NCBI GenBank assembly: GCA_020636215.1
Contig: JACJYG010000004.1
Coordinates: 1,426,001 to 1,490,000 of the forward strand
Length of the DNA stretch: 64,000 nt
DNA from: Lewinellaceae bacterium
GTDB taxonomy: Bacteria; Bacteroidota; Bacteroidia; Chitinophagales; Saprospiraceae
Direction: 5' to 3'
The notes under the pieces: generated by a model
What the model was told of the DNA's origin: nothing
What the model saw: only the letters and a program-made list of their open reading frames with translations
The model's database searches: none
Translations under genes and position numbers: made by a program
Shown: positions 16,254 through 25,331 of the stretch, piece after piece
How positions within the stretch are numbered: position 1 is the first letter of the stretch
Layout of the letters: the number at the start of each line of letters is the position of its first letter

Positions 16254-17420
16254 TTACAACTCATTGATCCGTTCCAGCAATTCTTGGGTAGCGGAGTAGT
16301 CTTCGCCATTTTCCTTTGCCAACTGGATAGCGTGCTCGGCGGCTTTTTTGGCCTTTTTCTTGTTGCCCAGCTTGAAGTAAAGAGAGGCAAGGGTATCGTT
16401 GTTGTAATAGGCGTCTTCCAGTTTGACAGACTTTTCCGCCCACTGGACAGCCTTTTCCAGCATTTTTTTATCATCGACACTTTCGAAGAAAGACCAGGCT
16501 ATATTGTTCAACTCCATCGAATCGTCGGAGCCGTGCTTTTCAAAATAGGCGGCCGCCTCTTCCGCAAATTTGCCCATATCTCCGATCATACCATAATAGT
16601 TCATGCGGAAATTGGCCGACAGGCTGGCGGCATCTTCGGGGAATGCCTTCTGGTAGGCCTCATCGATCTTTTTAAAAGTCTCCTGTTCATCGGTGACATT
16701 TGGGTCGAGCGTGCTGATAATGAGCCGTTGTAGTTGGCCGTTGACAACATCCTCGCCATATAGCTCGGCAAACGCCGCCCGGTGTTCGGCAATGTAGTCG
16801 AACAATTTAGGCTCTGCCCCACTGGCCGATTCGAAGATCAGGCGCATATTGTCTTCAGTACTCCAGTCTTCCTGTGTTTCCAGGTAGGCCAAGGTGATCT
16901 GTTCGGCATTGGGATCCATCGAATTCATGGCGGCCATGGCGTAGTTATAGAGGAATTCGGGGCTGCGGTCTCCTTTGGCATAGCGTGCGGTAAGGGTCGA
17001 CATACGCTTGTTCGGGTCAAGCGCCGTTTTGCCCAGTTCCAGGAATTGCTCTACGCCGTGATAGCCCACAGCGCGGTGCGCCAGTTCGCCGTCACTATCG
17101 ATAAAAAGCAGGGTGGGGTAAGCCATCACGCCGTACAAATTCGAGAGGTCGGGCCCTTCGCCTTCTTCCATATCGATTTTGGCGTTGATGAAGTTTTCGT
17201 TGAAGAATGCTCCGACGGAGGCCTGGCTGAACACATCGCGGGACATCATTTTGCAAGGCCCGCACCAGCTGGCGTAGGCATCCATGAAAACGAGCTTATT
17301 TTCGGCCTTGGCTTTGGCCATAATATCGTTCCAATTGCCTTTTTCGAATTGAATGCCTTCCTGAGCGAACAGGCTGGACAGTGCAAACAGGGAAAAGGCC
17401 AAAATGCGCAAAAATTTCAT
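16254..17420 (-). CDS. secreted thioredoxin-fold protein with TPR-like C terminus (copy 1)
   Basis: A 388-residue exported protein with a signal peptide (residues 1-19), a thioredoxin domain about 22-140 with active site W-C53-G-P-C56-K and cis-Pro segment AYPTLLFID, then about 240 residues of alpha-helical, TPR-like sequence. The architecture suggests a periplasmic disulfide reductase or isomerase with a partner-binding scaffold. It is followed upstream by a clear paralogue (17615-18790) of the same layout, so the pair arose by tandem duplication. No specific substrate is known. The start is set at the signal peptide. Confidence 0.88.
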   Translation of the reverse strand: MKFLRILAFSLFALSSLFAQEGIQFEKGNWNDIMAKAKAENKLVFMDAYASWCGPCKMMSRDVFSQASVGAFFNENFINAKIDMEEGEGPDLSNLYGVMAYPTLLFIDSDGELAHRAVGYHGVEQFLELGKTALDPNKRMSTLTARYAKGDRSPEFLYNYAMAAMNSMDPNAEQITLAYLETQEDWSTEDNMRLIFESASGAEPKLFDYIAEHRAAFAELYGEDVVNGQLQRLIISTLDPNVTDEQETFKKIDEAYQKAFPEDAASLSANFRMNYYGMIGDMGKFAEEAAAYFEKHGSDDSMELNNIAWSFFESVDDKKMLEKAVQWAEKSVKLEDAYYNNDTLASLYFKLGNKKKAKKAAEHAIQLAKENGEDYSATQELLERINEL

Positions 17421-17614
17421 AATTGAGGTTTTGTGATAAAAAAAGGCCGGCGGGCCATCCGCCGGCTGCAGCAATCAATACGATAGATCCTTTAAGAAAA
17501 TTGCTTTCAGGGCCCAGTTTTAAAATGCCAAAGCAATAAGCATTATCAATTACAGGCCTCCAGGCTTATTTTCTTTAAATTTTTACACTCTGGGGTTTGG
17601 TATTTGGACTTTTG

Positions 17615-18790
17615 CTACCAGCCTTTCCCTTCCATTTTTTTGATAAAGTTCTCCGTCATCATGACCGCTTGAGGGCCTTCGGTGCGGGCCAATTCCAGAG
17701 CCTTGTCAGCGGCGGCACGGCCTTCTTTGGCTTTGCCATTGAGATACAGTATCTGAGCGTAGGAGATATAGTACTGGAATTTGTTGCCCCGTTTGGAGGC
17801 ATCTTCCGCAAAAGCCTCCGCCTGTTTCATAGCGTCGGGTTCGTTGCTGAAGTTTTTCACCAGTTCATTTGCGAGCTTGGCCAGTTCATCCGGCTCGTCA
17901 TTCAGCACTTTTTTGGCGTATTTCTTACTTGCCTTAGCATAGCTTTTACCGTCGTTCATGGCCAGGGCGAACTGCATATCGGAGGAGAGCTCAAAACCTT
18001 CGGCTACTTCGGGGTAGTGTTGCTTCATTTTTGCCTGAGCTTCCTTCAAAAGGCCCTCGTTCTGATACTCCAAGGCTTTTTGCATAGTAGCCAGGCAGGC
18101 ATCCTGAATGCGCTGCTCTACGGCTTCCTTACCTTCCAGTGCTTCAATACGGCTGCGGTTTTTGATGAGCATGTCAAATATTTTGGAATCGGCCTCGGTA
18201 GTAGCTTCCAGGATAAACCGAAGGTTAAAATCGGTGCTGAGGTCCTGCTGGCTGTTGAGGTATTCGTTGGCGATACGCAGGCTGGGCTTGCCGGCGTAAT
18301 TCAACGCTTTAACGTATTTGTATACCAAGTCCGGGTCGCGGTTGCCGCTATCATACTCGGCGGCATAGTCTTCGCTGCGGTCGGATAGCCCGAGCACCTT
18401 CTGGCCCAGGTTGAGGAAGCCGGCCACATCCTGAGCTCCTTTTACTTTTTGAACCACCTCACCGTCACCGTTGATGAAGAAAAGAGTCGGAAATGCAGAG
18501 ACGGGATAAGTTTTGCGGAATTCCAGCCCTTCGCCCTTTTCCATATCCAGCTTCATATTGATGAAGTGTTTGTTGAAAAAGGCGCCCACTTTGTCATCGG
18601 GAAAAACATCGCGCGACATGCGTTTGCAGGGGCCGCACCAGGTTGCGTAAGCGTCGATAAAAATGATCTTTTCTTCCTTTTTAGCCTGCTCCAGGGCTTC
18701 TGCCCAGCTTCCGTGGAAGAAATCAATGCCTTGGGCCAATCCCTGGCCCAGGCTGAACATTAGCACAAGGCTTGCTAGATATAGTCTCAT
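17615..18790 (-). CDS. secreted thioredoxin-fold protein with TPR-like C terminus (copy 2)
   Basis: A 391-residue paralogue of the neighbouring gene: signal peptide 1-19, thioredoxin motif W-C52-G-P-C55-K, SAFPTLFFINGDG around the cis-Pro, then a long helical region rich in Lys/Glu/Ala. The shared segments DAYA(S/T)WCGPCK(M/R)MSRDVF and FINxKxDMExGEG show common descent. The C-terminal halves have diverged strongly, as expected if the two copies serve different clients. The gap between the genes is 194 bp with no sharp terminator. Confidence 0.88.
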   Translation of the reverse strand: MRLYLASLVLMFSLGQGLAQGIDFFHGSWAEALEQAKKEEKIIFIDAYATWCGPCKRMSRDVFPDDKVGAFFNKHFINMKLDMEKGEGLEFRKTYPVSAFPTLFFINGDGEVVQKVKGAQDVAGFLNLGQKVLGLSDRSEDYAAEYDSGNRDPDLVYKYVKALNYAGKPSLRIANEYLNSQQDLSTDFNLRFILEATTEADSKIFDMLIKNRSRIEALEGKEAVEQRIQDACLATMQKALEYQNEGLLKEAQAKMKQHYPEVAEGFELSSDMQFALAMNDGKSYAKASKKYAKKVLNDEPDELAKLANELVKNFSNEPDAMKQAEAFAEDASKRGNKFQYYISYAQILYLNGKAKEGRAAADKALELARTEGPQAVMMTENFIKKMEGKGW

Positions 18791-18858
18791 GTTTCTTTCT
18801 TTTTGAAGTATAAAGATAATAGAAGGCGGTTGGATGCCTTAGGGAAACATCAGAAAGC

Positions 18859-19398
18859 TTAGTGCTGTTGCTGAAATTCCCGGATCATTTCCTCTGGCGT
18901 TTTGCCACTTTGCAGCACCTTCAGAAGCTCCCTGGCATCATTGGCCAGGGGATGTTTGGGGTATTGCTCTAGAAATTCTTCATAAGCCTGCCGGGCGCGA
19001 CTGGTATCGCGGAGGTCGTTGTCGAGGGTAAAGGCCAGGAGAAAAAGAGATTCCGGTGCGTAGCGGGAGCCTTCGTATACTTTGGCCACTTTCCCCCAGA
19101 GGGTGACGGCCAGCCCCTGTTCTCCGATACCCCGTGCCACATCGGCTGCCCGGAAGAGGAACTGCGGGCTCAAAGAATCCTGGGGAAAACTGTTCGCGTA
19201 CCGCATGGCCTTGTCGATCAGGCTGTCAGCGGTGGCCGTGTCAATAGCCGGCTGGCTCAGGTTTTGCGCCAGGGCGCTCTCCAGGGTGCGGATCTGGGCC
19301 ACTATTTGTTCCTGAGTGAGCTGCGTTTTCTCGCCGGCATCTGTATTACAGGCTGACAGGCAAGCCGCGCATAGCAGGAATAAGATTAACACTCGCAT
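18859..19398 (-). CDS. TPR-type lipoprotein
   Basis: A 179-residue lipoprotein with signal MRVLILFLLCAACLSAC (acylation at C17). The ATG at 19398 is preferred over one seven codons upstream. A coiled-coil-prone stretch (residues 28-55) is followed by TPR-like helices, including SLFLLAFTLDNDLRDTSRARQ and YEEFLEQYPKHPLANDARELL. The latter is the form of tetratricopeptide seen in BamD/YbgF-like envelope proteins. The exact role is unknown. It may belong to the same transcript as the two thioredoxin-like genes downstream. Confidence 0.75.
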   Translation of the reverse strand: MRVLILFLLCAACLSACNTDAGEKTQLTQEQIVAQIRTLESALAQNLSQPAIDTATADSLIDKAMRYANSFPQDSLSPQFLFRAADVARGIGEQGLAVTLWGKVAKVYEGSRYAPESLFLLAFTLDNDLRDTSRARQAYEEFLEQYPKHPLANDARELLKVLQSGKTPEEMIREFQQQH

Positions 19399-19441
19399 GA
19401 TTTTCAGTTTTTTATCCAAAAGTTCCTATGCCTAATTACTT

Positions 19442-19559
19442 CCGCCCGTCCACTCGTCGTACTCGCGTTCGGGTAAAACTTCCCATCCCGACCTCCTTCG
19501 TCGGTGCGGGACTCCCTCCGGTCGCTTCCCACTTCCCACTTCCGACTTCCCACTTCCTT
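19442..19559. repeat. dispersed repeat block plus heptamer tract (copy A)
   Basis: The block 19442-19492 (containing CTCGCGTTCGGGTAAAACTT) recurs at 39551-39596 with few differences. It is followed by CTTCCCA-type heptamers at 19525-19559: CTTCCCA, CTTCCCA, CTTCCGA, CTTCCCA, CTTCCTT. The last unit abuts the stop codon of the SDR gene. Confidence 0.8.
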
Positions 19560-20358
19560 AGATTCCCGAATACCGGGCCATAAGCTTCTCGAATGCCTCA
19601 TCGGGTAGCAGGCGTTTGACCCAAAGGGCGGCCCGTTGGAGAGGTTTTCCGATCGTATAATAACGCCTGAGCCGGGGTTTTTCGACGAGCCGGGCGATCT
19701 GCCGGGCAGCCTCTTCAGCAGGCATCCCTTCGTCCACTTCCCGGTCGATTGCACTGTAAACGCGTTCAAAGCTTCGTTTGTAAGCCGTATCGCTGGGGTT
19801 AAAGTCCTTAATGCGGTTGGCATTGATATTCGTACGGGTATCGCCGGCGCGGACGCAACAGGCCTGAATCCCAAAAGGCGCAATTTCCATGCGCAGCGAT
19901 TCTGTCATGATGCTGACGGCAGATTTACTGGCGCAATACAACCCACGGTAGGGCAAGCCGATCACCGCGCCAATGGAACTGATATTGATGATCCGGCCGC
20001 TTCTCCGGGCGCGCATATGGGGTAATACCGCCTGGCATACCCGGGCTACCCCCACGACATTGATCTCCAGAAGTTCCCGGATATTGTCGATGTGTAGCTG
20101 TTCGGTGGGCCCTGCCAGCCCTATACCGGCATTGTTGATCACCACATCGATCCGCTTTTCGTTGCTTATAACCTGCTGAACGGCCCTTTCAATACTTTTT
20201 TCATCTTTGACTTCCATGGGGATCATCCGATAGGGGAGTAACTGTCCAGTAGGTTTACGGCTGGTGCCATAAACGATATGCCCCCGGGTGCTCAATATTT
20301 CCGCCAGCGCCTTGCCCAGTCCGGAAGATGCACCGGTAATGAGGATGACTTTGCCCAT
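19558..20358 (-). CDS. short-chain dehydrogenase/reductase
   Basis: A 266-residue classical SDR oxidoreductase. The N-terminal Rossmann motif is TGASSGLGKAL, followed by NNAGIGLAGP, SSIGAVIGLP and the catalytic Y-x3-K in LYCASKSAV. Arg at the end of the second strand (TSRKP) suggests NADP(H) preference. The substrate cannot be read from sequence. The ATG at 20358 is preferred because it places the first beta strand at the N terminus (MGKVILITGAS). A -7 element lies 27 bp upstream. Confidence 0.9.
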   Translation of the reverse strand: MGKVILITGASSGLGKALAEILSTRGHIVYGTSRKPTGQLLPYRMIPMEVKDEKSIERAVQQVISNEKRIDVVINNAGIGLAGPTEQLHIDNIRELLEINVVGVARVCQAVLPHMRARRSGRIINISSIGAVIGLPYRGLYCASKSAVSIMTESLRMEIAPFGIQACCVRAGDTRTNINANRIKDFNPSDTAYKRSFERVYSAIDREVDEGMPAEEAARQIARLVEKPRLRRYYTIGKPLQRAALWVKRLLPDEAFEKLMARYSGI

Positions 20359-20384
20359 GTTATGTTTGACTTCTTGGTTCAAGG

Positions 20385-20392
20385 CAAATATA
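20385..20392 (-). promoter_or_regulatory. -7 promoter element of the SDR gene
   Basis: The minus strand reads TATATTTG, a perfect TAnnTTTG match. A TTTT at 19-bp spacing is a weak -33 candidate. It lies in the divergent region shared with the gene at 20545. Confidence 0.45.
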
Positions 20393-20544
20393 ACTTTATG
20401 GAGGATGTAAAAAAATTACTTTGCACCATGAGGCGCATTCCGATGAATTTATTCGGCCAGGAGATCGGCAGAGCGGACAGAGTGCTTCCCATTCCGGGCA
20501 ATAAGTTTGTATCTTTCCGGACAAAATCAAAATACCTTACATCC

Positions 20545-21546
20545 ATGAGAACTCGATTAACCCCGTTTGCTAAACTGCTCATTGTTGTCGTCGTTGTCGG
20601 ACTTGGTTTCCTGGGTTACAGGGCGCTGGTATCGTCCGGAAAGCTTGGCATGGTTACCGATAGCGGGCCAGTGACTACGGAAGTCGCTGAGCAAAAAACG
20701 GATGCCCCTGCGGAAGGAAACACCAAAGCGCCATCCAATAGCAGGCAAGCTTTCAATTACACGCCCAAAGCCCCGGTCAATGGCGTGCTGAAGGGCGTGG
20801 TGGAATTAGGCGCCGCCGGTTTTAATTCTTTTGTGGTAGAAATTGACCAGCAAAAGAACTGGAAACTGCAAAAAGCAGAATGGGGCAACAGCCTCGTCTA
20901 TGATGGTATGGCCTCCGGCAAAGATGTCACCCAAACCCTAAAGCAGTACATCGGTGGGATGCTGGATTTTGGAGTTACCGGCAAGAACATTCATTTTGTG
21001 GTCAGTTCCGGCGCCACCAAGGTGGAAAGTACTCAAAAGATTATCAAGGGGATCCGCTCCCTGGGTTATGTGGTGAATACCGTGACCCCGGAACAAGAGG
21101 CCAAACTGGCGCTGAAATGCGTACTGCCCCCATCGTACGAAGGACAGTCCTTTGTAGTTGACATCGGCTCAGGAAACACCAAGGTGTCCTGGATCGAGGG
21201 GGGGCAACCCAAAGGCATCGAAACTTATGGCGCCAAGTATTACGTGGATAATACTCCCGATAATGAGGTCTACCTGGATGTGCGCAGCAAAGCGGTCCAG
21301 GTGCCTGAATCCAAACGAAAAACCTGCTTCATTATCGGTGGGGTCCCCTTCACGCTGGCCAAAGAGGTAAGACAGGGCGAAGAACGCTACACGGTTCTGA
21401 AAGCCCCCGGTGACTACCAGCCGGAAGGCGCCAAAGAAAAGTGCGGGCTCAATATCTACAATGCTATCGTGGACGCTACCGGCTGCCAGCAGTTTGTTTT
21501 CGACTGGGAAGCTAATTTCACCATCGGCTTTTTGCTGACCCTTTAA
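20545..21546 (+). CDS. membrane-anchored protein with actin/Ppx-GppA-like ATPase fold
   Basis: A 333-residue protein with one N-terminal transmembrane segment (about residues 10-28) and a soluble domain from about 75. The segment FVVDIGSGNTKVSWIEGG resembles the phosphate-1 loop of the actin/Hsp70/Ppx-GppA superfamily. Later FIIGGVPFTLA could be the second nucleotide loop, and an earlier FVVEIDQQKNWKLQKAEWG may be a duplicated strand pair. I do not recognise a named family. An anchored sensor or scaffold with nucleotide binding is one reading. The start is chosen at the membrane segment, since the longer frame runs through the divergent promoter region. Confidence 0.6.
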   Translation: MRTRLTPFAKLLIVVVVVGLGFLGYRALVSSGKLGMVTDSGPVTTEVAEQKTDAPAEGNTKAPSNSRQAFNYTPKAPVNGVLKGVVELGAAGFNSFVVEIDQQKNWKLQKAEWGNSLVYDGMASGKDVTQTLKQYIGGMLDFGVTGKNIHFVVSSGATKVESTQKIIKGIRSLGYVVNTVTPEQEAKLALKCVLPPSYEGQSFVVDIGSGNTKVSWIEGGQPKGIETYGAKYYVDNTPDNEVYLDVRSKAVQVPESKRKTCFIIGGVPFTLAKEVRQGEERYTVLKAPGDYQPEGAKEKCGLNIYNAIVDATGCQQFVFDWEANFTIGFLLTL

Positions 21547-21697
21547 CCACACCTCCATGCTTCTGCTTGGAGTTGCGCCTTTGGCTACTCCGGCCGGAAA
21601 ATCGGAAGTATGGGGATGTTAAAAACCGTTAAATCGGTAGGCTGACGTTAAACCATAATCGTTATGGGGTATCTGAGCACTAAAGATAGCCCTGGCG

Positions 21698-23071
21698 ATG
21701 GAAAAAATTCAGCATTTGTACTGGCGGGCCGGTTTCGGCCTGAGCCCCCGGGAATGGAAAGCAAAGCAGAACCTCAACCTGCAGCAAGCCGTCGATGAGT
21801 TGTTTCGGGAAGCAGGGGCGGACTGGCCCGTCGAGGCGCCGCCCCCGCCTTCCGAACGCCCTGCCCGGGGCATGAGCGAAGAACAAAAAAAGCAACTTCA
21901 GGAACAGGAGCGCGAGAGCCTGTCGCAAGTGCGCAAAGACTGGCTGAAGCGAATGGCCAGCCCCCGCCACAGTGCTTTGATGGAGCGCATGTCCCTGTTC
22001 TGGCATGGCCATTTCGCCTGCCAGACATTCTCCGGCACACTCGCTTTTCAGCAGCTGCGTACTATCCGGAAATACGCTTTCGGCAAATTTGGCGACCTGG
22101 TGCTGGCCATCGCCCGGGATCCTGCCATGATCCGTTTCCTCAATAACCAGCAAAACCACAAAGACAAACCCAATGAGAATTTCGCCCGCGAGTTGATGGA
22201 ACTTTTTACCATCGGGCGGGGGCATTACACGGAGCAGGATATCAAAGAAGCCGCCCGTGCCTTTACCGGTTGGTCGAGCAACCTGCAGGGGATTTACACT
22301 TTCCGGCCCCAGGTTCATGACTACGGATCCAAAACTTTTTTTGGCCAAAGCGGGGCCTTCGACGGGACGGATATCATCGCCATGATCCTGGAAAAGCGGG
22401 AAACGGCCCAATTCATTACCCGCAAGGTATACCGCTATTTCGTCAACGAAAAGGTGGATGAAGCACTAGTGGAAGACCTGAGCCGCCGCTTTTACGATTC
22501 CGATTATGATATTGGCCAACTGATGCGCACTATTTTCGAAAGCGATTGGTTCTATGCACCCCACAACATCGGTGTGAAGATCAAATCGCCGGTTGAACTG
22601 GTGGCCGGCATCATGCGAACACTGGACGTTCGCTTCATCGATGACAAGGCCCTGGTATTTCTGCAACGCGCCCTGGGCCAGGTGCTCTATCACCCGCCCA
22701 ACGTGGCCGGTTGGGCCGGCGGTAAAACCTGGATCGACAACGCCACTCTAATGATGCGCCTCAATCTGGTAGGCTATCTCTTCCAGCTTTCTGAGTTTAA
22801 TTTCAGGGTAAAAGATGAACCCGAAGCTGCCATGGGGGGGAAAGCCCTGCGCCGCATTGATGCCACCGTAGACTTAGAACCCCTGATGCAACTCCTGGAG
22901 GGGGTGCCCCCCGAACATTACTCCGAGCGATTCGCCAGCTATTTGCTGCAAGCCCGGCCTCAGCTCAGTACTTCCCTCCTGAATGGGTATACCTCCCACA
23001 ACAGCAATTGGGATTACGCCCGAACACTCGCCATGAGGTTGATGTCGCTACCGGAATACCAGATGTGCTGA
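21698..23071 (+). CDS. DUF1800 family protein
   Basis: A 457-residue protein of the DUF1800 family: N-terminal HLYWRAGFGLSPREW, then MSLFWHGHFACQ, NENFARELMELFTIGRGHYTEQD, GWAGGKTWI near residue 345, and C-terminal ARTLAMRLMSLPEYQ. These blocks are diagnostic. Function is unknown. The family nearly always accompanies a DUF1501 protein, as here (23347-24543), and is thought to act outside the cytoplasm. No signal peptide is visible at this start, which is common for this family. Confidence 0.92.
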   Translation: MEKIQHLYWRAGFGLSPREWKAKQNLNLQQAVDELFREAGADWPVEAPPPPSERPARGMSEEQKKQLQEQERESLSQVRKDWLKRMASPRHSALMERMSLFWHGHFACQTFSGTLAFQQLRTIRKYAFGKFGDLVLAIARDPAMIRFLNNQQNHKDKPNENFARELMELFTIGRGHYTEQDIKEAARAFTGWSSNLQGIYTFRPQVHDYGSKTFFGQSGAFDGTDIIAMILEKRETAQFITRKVYRYFVNEKVDEALVEDLSRRFYDSDYDIGQLMRTIFESDWFYAPHNIGVKIKSPVELVAGIMRTLDVRFIDDKALVFLQRALGQVLYHPPNVAGWAGGKTWIDNATLMMRLNLVGYLFQLSEFNFRVKDEPEAAMGGKALRRIDATVDLEPLMQLLEGVPPEHYSERFASYLLQARPQLSTSLLNGYTSHNSNWDYARTLAMRLMSLPEYQMC

Positions 23072-23075
23072 GATA

Positions 23076-23165
23076 GGTTGAGAATAGTTGAGAATAGCTG
23101 AGAATAGTTGAGAGGGTTGAGAATAGTTGAGAGAGTTGAGAGGGTTGAGAGGGTTGAGAGAGGGT
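23076..23165. repeat. GTTGAGA/GTTGAGAATA tandem tract
   Basis: About 90 bp of short repeats (GTTGAGAATA and GTTGAGAGG units mixed) directly after the DUF1800 stop codon. The rest of the 275-bp spacer to the DUF1501 gene shows no gene. Confidence 0.85.
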
Positions 23166-23346
23166 AGGCCTGATACGACGGGACAGACTGTTCATTAAAG
23201 TGTGTTGCCGCGCCCGTAATTTTTTGATTTCCAGGGCAACGTTTAACGTAAAACCTGAAAGTCGTCTGTGTCAGCCGGGCAAGCTTTGAACAGCCCCACA
23301 ATAACAGCTCAGGGCTGAAGCCATGGGTAAAAAGACCATCAAAAAC

Positions 23347-24543
23347 ATGAAAAGAAGAGCATTTATCAAAACATCCGCTCTGGCTACCACCAGCCTGTTC
23401 CTCCCTTCATTTCTACCGGCTTCAATTGGCGGCCCATTGCGGGGCAGCCGATTTGGCAAAATACTGGTCGTTATCCAACTGTCGGGAGGCAATGACGGAC
23501 TGAATACTATTGTTCCTTACCGCAACGACATTTATTATCAAAACCGCCCCAGGTTGGGACTGCCGGCTTCCGAGGTGCTTCGGGTATCTGACGAACTGGG
23601 CTTCAACCCTGGCCTGCAGGCCTTGCGGGAACTTTATGACGAAGGCCTGGTAAGCATCCTCAGCAGCGTGGGCTATCCCAACCCCGACCGCTCTCATTTT
23701 CGCTCGATGGATATCTGGCACACTGGCAGCGGTAGCGCAGATTACTGGAGCACCGGTTGGCTGGGCCGCTACCTCGATAGCGAGTGCGAGGGTTGCGCCA
23801 ACCCTTACCATGCCCTGGAACTGGACGATAGCCTGAGCCTGGCCCTTAAAGGCTATGAACACAGTGGCTTCGCAATGGGTAAGCCCGAACAACTCAAACG
23901 AACTGCTGATAATCGCTTTCTGAAAGCCGTGGAGGAAGCTTCCCGGGGACATGAGCAGGAAGAACAGGTAGCCTACCTGTACAAAGTGATGGCCAATACC
24001 CATTCTTCGGCCGATTACCTTTATGCGCAATCAAAGGTGAAGCAGTCCAGGGTAACTTTCCCGATCACCCCCTTTGGACAAGGCCTCAAACAAGTGGCCG
24101 AATTGATCACGGCCGATACGGCAACCCGGGTGTATTACATCAGCCTCACCGGCTTCGATACGCATGTCAACCAAAAGGGCCGGCAAGAGCGCTTGCTTAA
24201 GGAATACGCCGAAGGAGTAAAAGCCCTGGTAACCGACCTGAAACAGAACGGCTTGCTGGAGGATACCCTCATTCTCACCTTCTCTGAGTTCGGCCGGCGG
24301 GTCAAACAGAACGCCAGTAATGGCACCGACCATGGTACGGCCAATAACGTCTTCCTACTTGGCGGCAGCCTGCACAAGCCCGGCTTCTTCAACCCGGCGC
24401 CAAATTTACTGGACCTCGATGAAGGAGATTTAAAGTATCAAATCGATTTTCGGAACATTTACGCCACTATCCTCGATAAATGGCTGGAAGCAGACGCCAA
24501 AGGCATTTTGCAGGGTAGGTATGAAGGCTTACCTATTATTTAA
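23347..24543 (+). CDS. DUF1501 family secreted protein
   Basis: A 398-residue protein. It opens MKRRAFIKTSALATTSLFLP, which is a twin-arginine-like signal (K-R-R-A-F-I-K). The body has VVIQLSGGNDGLNTIVPY, HFRSMDIWHTGS, YYISLTGFDTHVNQ and LTFSEFGRRVKQNASNGTDHG. These match the alkaline-phosphatase-like core of DUF1501, with Asp/His residues placed for metal binding. Activity is not established. It is paired with the DUF1800 gene upstream and closed by a strong terminator. Confidence 0.92.
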   Translation: MKRRAFIKTSALATTSLFLPSFLPASIGGPLRGSRFGKILVVIQLSGGNDGLNTIVPYRNDIYYQNRPRLGLPASEVLRVSDELGFNPGLQALRELYDEGLVSILSSVGYPNPDRSHFRSMDIWHTGSGSADYWSTGWLGRYLDSECEGCANPYHALELDDSLSLALKGYEHSGFAMGKPEQLKRTADNRFLKAVEEASRGHEQEEQVAYLYKVMANTHSSADYLYAQSKVKQSRVTFPITPFGQGLKQVAELITADTATRVYYISLTGFDTHVNQKGRQERLLKEYAEGVKALVTDLKQNGLLEDTLILTFSEFGRRVKQNASNGTDHGTANNVFLLGGSLHKPGFFNPAPNLLDLDEGDLKYQIDFRNIYATILDKWLEADAKGILQGRYEGLPII

Positions 24544-24556
24544 CAATAATAAAAAG

Positions 24557-24580
24557 GGCCGGCACATCTTTGTGCCGGCC
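24557..24580. terminator. terminator between DUF1501 and Hsp20 genes
   Basis: Perfect 10-bp stem GGCCGGCACA/TGTGCCGGCC with a TCTT loop, preceded by an A-run. It lies between convergent genes and so probably works in both directions. Confidence 0.8.
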
Positions 24581-24644
24581 TCCAAAATAAACACCTAAAA
24601 CCCTATTAACTAACCTTCCGGACAGCTAAGCTGTCCTGTTTTAT

Positions 24645-25082
24645 TTATTTGATCTCGATTGCTTTTCCAACCTTTGCCTTGGATTCCTCTTTTTTGGGAA
24701 CCGTAATCAGGAGGACGCCATTTTCGTATTTGGCCGCAATCTTATCGGCATCGACGGAATCCGGCAGGTCGAAGCTGCGGGTGAAAGAGCTGAAGTTGAA
24801 TTCCCGGCGCATATAATTGCCTTCTTTCACTTCTTCTTTTTGCTCTTTGCTGGCAGAGATCTTCAGCAAGCCATTCTCCACTTTGAGCTCAAAATCTTCT
24901 TTCTCTAAACCCGGTGCGGCTACCTCGATGCGGTAGTTGTCTTTTGATTCAACCACATTTACAGACGGCTGGCTAAGGAAATAGTCACCGCCGAAAAAAT
25001 CGGATAAGTTGCGGTTGAAAGTGTCTTCGAAGAAAGTGCTTACACTCTTCGGTAAAAACGGATTATACTTTATCGGTTTCAT
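24645..25082 (-). CDS. Hsp20/alpha-crystallin small heat shock protein (copy 1)
   Basis: A 145-residue ATP-independent holdase. The alpha-crystallin domain spans about residues 37-135: PSVNVVESKDNYRIEVAAPGLEKEDF at its start, NGLLKISASKEQ, then the conserved ENGVLLITVPKKEE. The C-terminal tail IEIK fits the I-x-I anchor. It lies downstream of a second Hsp20 gene on the same strand, separated by a 161-bp mobile element inserted between them. Confidence 0.95.
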   Translation of the reverse strand: MKPIKYNPFLPKSVSTFFEDTFNRNLSDFFGGDYFLSQPSVNVVESKDNYRIEVAAPGLEKEDFELKVENGLLKISASKEQKEEVKEGNYMRREFNFSSFTRSFDLPDSVDADKIAAKYENGVLLITVPKKEESKAKVGKAIEIK

Positions 25083-25169
25083 AATAGTTGGTTCTTAATA
25101 GTTAACAAATAAGGCACTCCAATAATTCAATCTAAATTGTCAGAGCAGTGTCAAATTAAGAACTGCTTA

Positions 25170-25330
25170 GAAGCTGTTTGAATTTGGTTTTTAGAATTTA
25201 TTATAGGCTATTTTTTCGTCAATCAAGGCTCTTTTTGAGCCTCGTACCCATAGGTACGGGGCGAAAAAAAGCCGCAGAGTGGCGGAAAAAGAGGCATAAT
25301 AAAACTGAAGGACTAAATTTAAACAGCTTC
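25170..25330. mobile_element. 161-bp MITE, copy 1 (TNA target type)
   Basis: The ends are GAAGCTGTTTGAATTT and AAATTTAAACAGCTTC, imperfect terminal inverted repeats that extend about 40 bp inward. The interior carries AGGCTC-TTTTT-GAGCCT and CGTACC-CATA-GGTACG hairpins and no ORF. TTA flanks the left end and TTTA the right, consistent with a 3-bp TNA duplication plus one extra T. A second copy of the same length lies at 27198-27358. The right end touches the stop codon of the Hsp20 gene at 25332. Confidence 0.9.
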
Positions 25331-25331
25331 T

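Noticed and set aside
19404..19883. Open frame with EVGSRKWEVGS-like peptide
   Set aside because: The peptide is a translation of the heptamer tract and dispersed block, antisense in frame to no supported gene start.
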